From positions 134,393-198,392 of the forward strand of contig JALWTD010000014.1 of the NCBI GenBank assembly GCA_027082925.1: 64,000 bases of DNA. The letters run 5' to 3'. The notes under the pieces are model-generated. The model searched no databases, was not told the origin of the DNA, and was given only the letters and a program-made list of their open reading frames with translations. Shown piece by piece: positions 60,874-64,000 of the stretch (positions within the stretch are counted from its first letter, which is position 1; each line of letters begins with the position of its first letter). Made by a program: the position numbers and the translations under genes. The stretch is from Flavobacteriaceae bacterium. Lineage in GTDB: Bacteria; Bacteroidota; Bacteroidia; Flavobacteriales; Flavobacteriaceae.

Positions 60874-62391
60874 TTAGAAAGGAAAATCATCATTATCACC
60901 TGAAGTTCCAAAGGCATCTTCTGCAGATGTAGGAGTACTGCTTTGATTTGCTACATTCATTTTAGAATGAAACTCATTGCTAAACCCGTCATCTAAATTA
61001 CTAAACTGAGCTAAATGACCTGTAAATTTAAGTCGTATATTGTCCAATCCACCATTTCTGTGTTTTGCTACAATAAATTCAGCTTGCCCTTCACAAGGTG
61101 ATCTATCGTCATCATCCCATTCTGTATGTCCATAATATTCCGGACGATAAATAAATGAAACAATATCGGCATCTTGCTCTATGGCCCCCGATTCACGTAA
61201 ATCTGAAAGTAACGGACGCTTGCTACCACCACGTGTTTCAACCGCACGAGACAACTGAGAAAGTGCTATAACAGGGATGTTGAGCTCTTTAGCTAAAGCC
61301 TTTAAGTTTCTTGAAATGGTTGAAATTTCTTGTTCTCTATTTCCTCCTCCTTTTTGAGAAGTACCTGCAGTCATCAATTGTAAATAATCAATAATAATTA
61401 TTTTTATACCGTGTTGCGAAGCTAAACGACGTGCTTTTGCTCTTAAATCAAAAATTGATAAAGACGGAGTATCATCAATAAAAATAGGAGCGTTAGACAG
61501 GTTTTTAACTTTCACATTTAGCTGTTCCCATTCATGTGGTGCTAAATTTCCTTTTCTCAATTTACTTGAAGAAATTCCTGTTTCACTAGAAATCATACGT
61601 GTAATTAACTGAACTGAAGACATCTCTAAAGAAAATACAGCTACAGGTGTATCAAAATCTACGGCAATATTTTTTGCCATCGATAAAACAAATGCTGTTT
61701 TTCCCATACCGGGACGCGCTGCCAAAATAACTAAATCTGAAGGCTGCCAGCCTGATGTTAATTCATCTAATCTGTTAAATCCGCTAGGAACACCACTCAT
61801 TCCTTCTCTATTGGAAATTTCTTGTATTTTTTTAATTGCTTGACTAACAAGACCTTGTGCAGACTCATGTCCCTTTTTAAGATTTCCTTGTGTTACTTCA
61901 AATAATTTTGCTTCGGCATCATCTAGTAAATCAAATACATCTATAGTTTCGTCATAAGCTTCTTCAATAATTTCTGAAGAAATAGAAATAAGTTTACGTT
62001 GTATGTACTTTTGAAGAATAATACGCGCATGAAATTCAATATGTGCCGATGAAGATACTTTTTGCGTAAGTCCTATTAAATAGAAGTCTCCTCCTACTTG
62101 TTCTAATTTTCCTGATTTTCGTAATTGGTTGGCTACCGTGAGTAAATCGGTTGGTTCAGAATTTTGAAATAAAGTATATATAGCTTCGTAAATTAGTTGG
62201 TGAGCTTCTTTGTAAAACACATCGGGATGTAAAATATCAATAACATCATCTATTCCCTTTTTATCAATCATCATGGCTCCTAAAACCGCTTCTTCCAAGT
62301 CTATTGCTTGAGGCGGTATTTTTCCTTTCTCAAGGCTAATAACCGTGTTTTTTTTGAAATTTTTAGCTTGTATTGATTGTAAGTTCTTCAC
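60874..62391 (-). CDS. dnaB: Replicative DNA helicase
   Basis: PPQAIDLEEAVLGAMM...DLVILAARPGMGKTAFVLSMA...IIIIDYLQLM; no intein. Confidence 0.98.
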   Translation of the reverse strand: MKNLQSIQAKNFKKNTVISLEKGKIPPQAIDLEEAVLGAMMIDKKGIDDVIDILHPDVFYKEAHQLIYEAIYTLFQNSEPTDLLTVANQLRKSGKLEQVGGDFYLIGLTQKVSSSAHIEFHARIILQKYIQRKLISISSEIIEEAYDETIDVFDLLDDAEAKLFEVTQGNLKKGHESAQGLVSQAIKKIQEISNREGMSGVPSGFNRLDELTSGWQPSDLVILAARPGMGKTAFVLSMAKNIAVDFDTPVAVFSLEMSSVQLITRMISSETGISSSKLRKGNLAPHEWEQLNVKVKNLSNAPIFIDDTPSLSIFDLRAKARRLASQHGIKIIIIDYLQLMTAGTSQKGGGNREQEISTISRNLKALAKELNIPVIALSQLSRAVETRGGSKRPLLSDLRESGAIEQDADIVSFIYRPEYYGHTEWDDDDRSPCEGQAEFIVAKHRNGGLDNIRLKFTGHLAQFSNLDDGFSNEFHSKMNVANQSSTPTSAEDAFGTSGDNDDFPF

Positions 62392-62542
62392 GCAAATATG
62401 GTATTTAAAATTGGCTAGTTATTCCTAATTTGAAAACTAAAAGTGATGTAACTATTCTCAAATTAGTGAAACAAATTTAAAAAACAAATGTAATTTTTAA
62501 AACTCAATTTCATGGTTAAAAATACGTTTTATTTTATGCACA

Positions 62543-62652
62543 TATTTTGTTAATAAGTAACTATTTTGTTAATAAGTGGTTACTATTATAAAAATCTAAC
62601 ACATTTTAAATATTCGTTATCTAAAAAATTGTAGTTACTTTTATAAAAGTAA
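62543..62652. repeat. Direct and inverted repeats in the dnaB/DUF3810 intergenic region
   Basis: TATTTTGTTAATAAGT x2 (62543, 62562); GTTACTwTTATAAAA x2 (62579, 62634); perfect palindrome TTACTTTTATAAAAGTAA 62635-62652. Confidence 0.75.
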
Positions 62653-62675
62653 TTTAATGTTTTTATTAAAAACCT

Positions 62676-63749
62676 ATGACCAAACTAAAAACCTATAAAA
62701 TACTAAGCCTACTGCTAATAGCACAGTGGGCTTTTGTTAAAATAATCGCACAGTTTCCCGACTTTATTGAGCAATTTTACTCAAAGGGATTGTACGTATT
62801 TATTTCTAGTTTGTTGCGAATTTTACTGGGCTGGATTCCCTTCTCTGTTGGAGATGTTTTTTACATTGTAATTGTAGTTGTTATTCTTAAAATTGGCTAC
62901 TTATTTTTTAAAAATAACTCCTATAATTTTAAAATTACTGCGTATAGATTTGGTAGTTTAATTTCTGTAGTCTTTTTTGCATTCTATTTTTTTTGGGGCT
63001 TAAATTACTTTAGAACTCCCTTAAACAAAAGGTTAAACATTTCTAATGAATCGTATTCTAATGAAGAGCTAATTGATTTTACACAAAAACTTATTTCAAA
63101 AATAAATGAGGTTCAGCTACAAATAACAAAAAATGACTCTGTAGTTGTTTTAAACCCAAACAGCAAAAGTGAAATTGAGCAACAAGTTACCGATGCCTAT
63201 TTGCAATTAGCTATGGAATACCCAACATTTTCATACAAGTATCCTTCTATAAAAAAATCTATTTTTAGTTTGCCTTTAACCTATACGGGATTTGCAGGAT
63301 ACCTAAATCCGTTTACCAATGAAGCCCAAGTAAATGCTCAAATACCAAAAAACACTTATCCGGCAACCTTGTGTCATGAAACTGCACATCAAATAGGAAT
63401 TGCTTCAGAAAGTGAAGCAAATTTTACAGGGTATTTAGCTAGTATTCATGCTAAAAATATTTATTTTAACTACGCAGGGTATTTAATGGCTTTACAATAC
63501 GCTTTATTTGAAGTTTACAACTACAATCCTGACACTTTTAAATTGCTAACAACTACTATTCATAAAGGTATTTTAAAAGATATGCAGCAAAATCAAAATT
63601 TTTGGAATATCTATAAAAATTGGTCTCAAAAATACTTTAAAACATTTTACGACTCATACCTAAAAGCAAACAAACAAAAGGAAGGTATTCGAAGTTATAA
63701 CAAAATGGTTTTGTGGCTAATTAACTATCACAAAATCAAAAAGATTTAG
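62676..63749 (+). CDS. DUF3810 domain-containing membrane protein with HExxH motif
   Basis: N-terminal TMs; TYPATLCHETAHQIGIASESEANFTGYLA. Confidence 0.85.
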   Translation: MTKLKTYKILSLLLIAQWAFVKIIAQFPDFIEQFYSKGLYVFISSLLRILLGWIPFSVGDVFYIVIVVVILKIGYLFFKNNSYNFKITAYRFGSLISVVFFAFYFFWGLNYFRTPLNKRLNISNESYSNEELIDFTQKLISKINEVQLQITKNDSVVVLNPNSKSEIEQQVTDAYLQLAMEYPTFSYKYPSIKKSIFSLPLTYTGFAGYLNPFTNEAQVNAQIPKNTYPATLCHETAHQIGIASESEANFTGYLASIHAKNIYFNYAGYLMALQYALFEVYNYNPDTFKLLTTTIHKGILKDMQQNQNFWNIYKNWSQKYFKTFYDSYLKANKQKEGIRSYNKMVLWLINYHKIKKI

Positions 63750-63844
63750 CAAAAACTCTTAATGTTTTGTTAAAAAATTGTTTACGAATACTTTTAACTA
63801 AAGTTTAAATTTAAATTTATAGCCAATATTCAAATTAACTACTA

Positions 63845-64000
63845 ATGAAGAAAGTACTTATTTTTCTATGTTTTCTAATTTCTGCTACCATTTATTCACA
63901 AGAATATTTTCCTAAAAACTCAGGAGTTAAAACACCAAAAAATTCAACAATTGCTCTAATTAACGCTAAAATATACGTTACACCTACACAAGTTATTACA
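63845..64000 (+). CDS. Exported protein N-terminus, likely amidohydrolase (truncated by window end)
   Basis: MKKVLIFLCFLISATIYSQEYFPKNSGVKTPKNSTIALINAKIYVTPTQVIT. Confidence 0.6.
   Translation, partial: MKKVLIFLCFLISATIYSQEYFPKNSGVKTPKNSTIALINAKIYVTPTQVIT

Overview
AT-rich window of a Bacteroidota chromosome, most likely Flavobacteriaceae. It shows TAnnTTTG-type promoters, few Shine-Dalgarno sites, and typical family content (bacillithiol genes, DUF4252 pair, split transketolase, GGGP synthase-like UbiA). Most of the window is ordinary housekeeping DNA: xdh 3' end, guaD, aroK, smpB, clpB, fahA, glyA, rmuC, an ABC-2 exporter, gcvT, thrABC, lysA, pepT, typA, prodh, aroB, bshA, dnaB, and two tRNAs (Leu-GAG, Lys-TTT). 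Four signals are not in the ORF track. (1) A 30-codon Thr/Ile-rich leader ORF (MQYKNTYNSINTAISKRFFIIATTTIMITP*) lies upstream of thrA; its stop codon is the loop of a terminator-like hairpin, giving a compact thr attenuator that may be leaderless. (2) Four perfect TTACAnnTGTAA palindromes lie between an XRE regulator and a divergent M14 peptidase gene, three of them containing a -7 promoter element. (3) A repeat-rich accessory patch at about 49.6-51.6 kb has five GGGGA-(C/T)-type cores, three large hairpins, a possible 44-aa ORF and duplicated fragments of marR. (4) Several smaller inverted-repeat sites occur upstream of lysA, marR and dnaB/DUF3810. No CRISPR array, prophage or intact transposon was seen. 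All protein names come from reading the translations; no database search was run.
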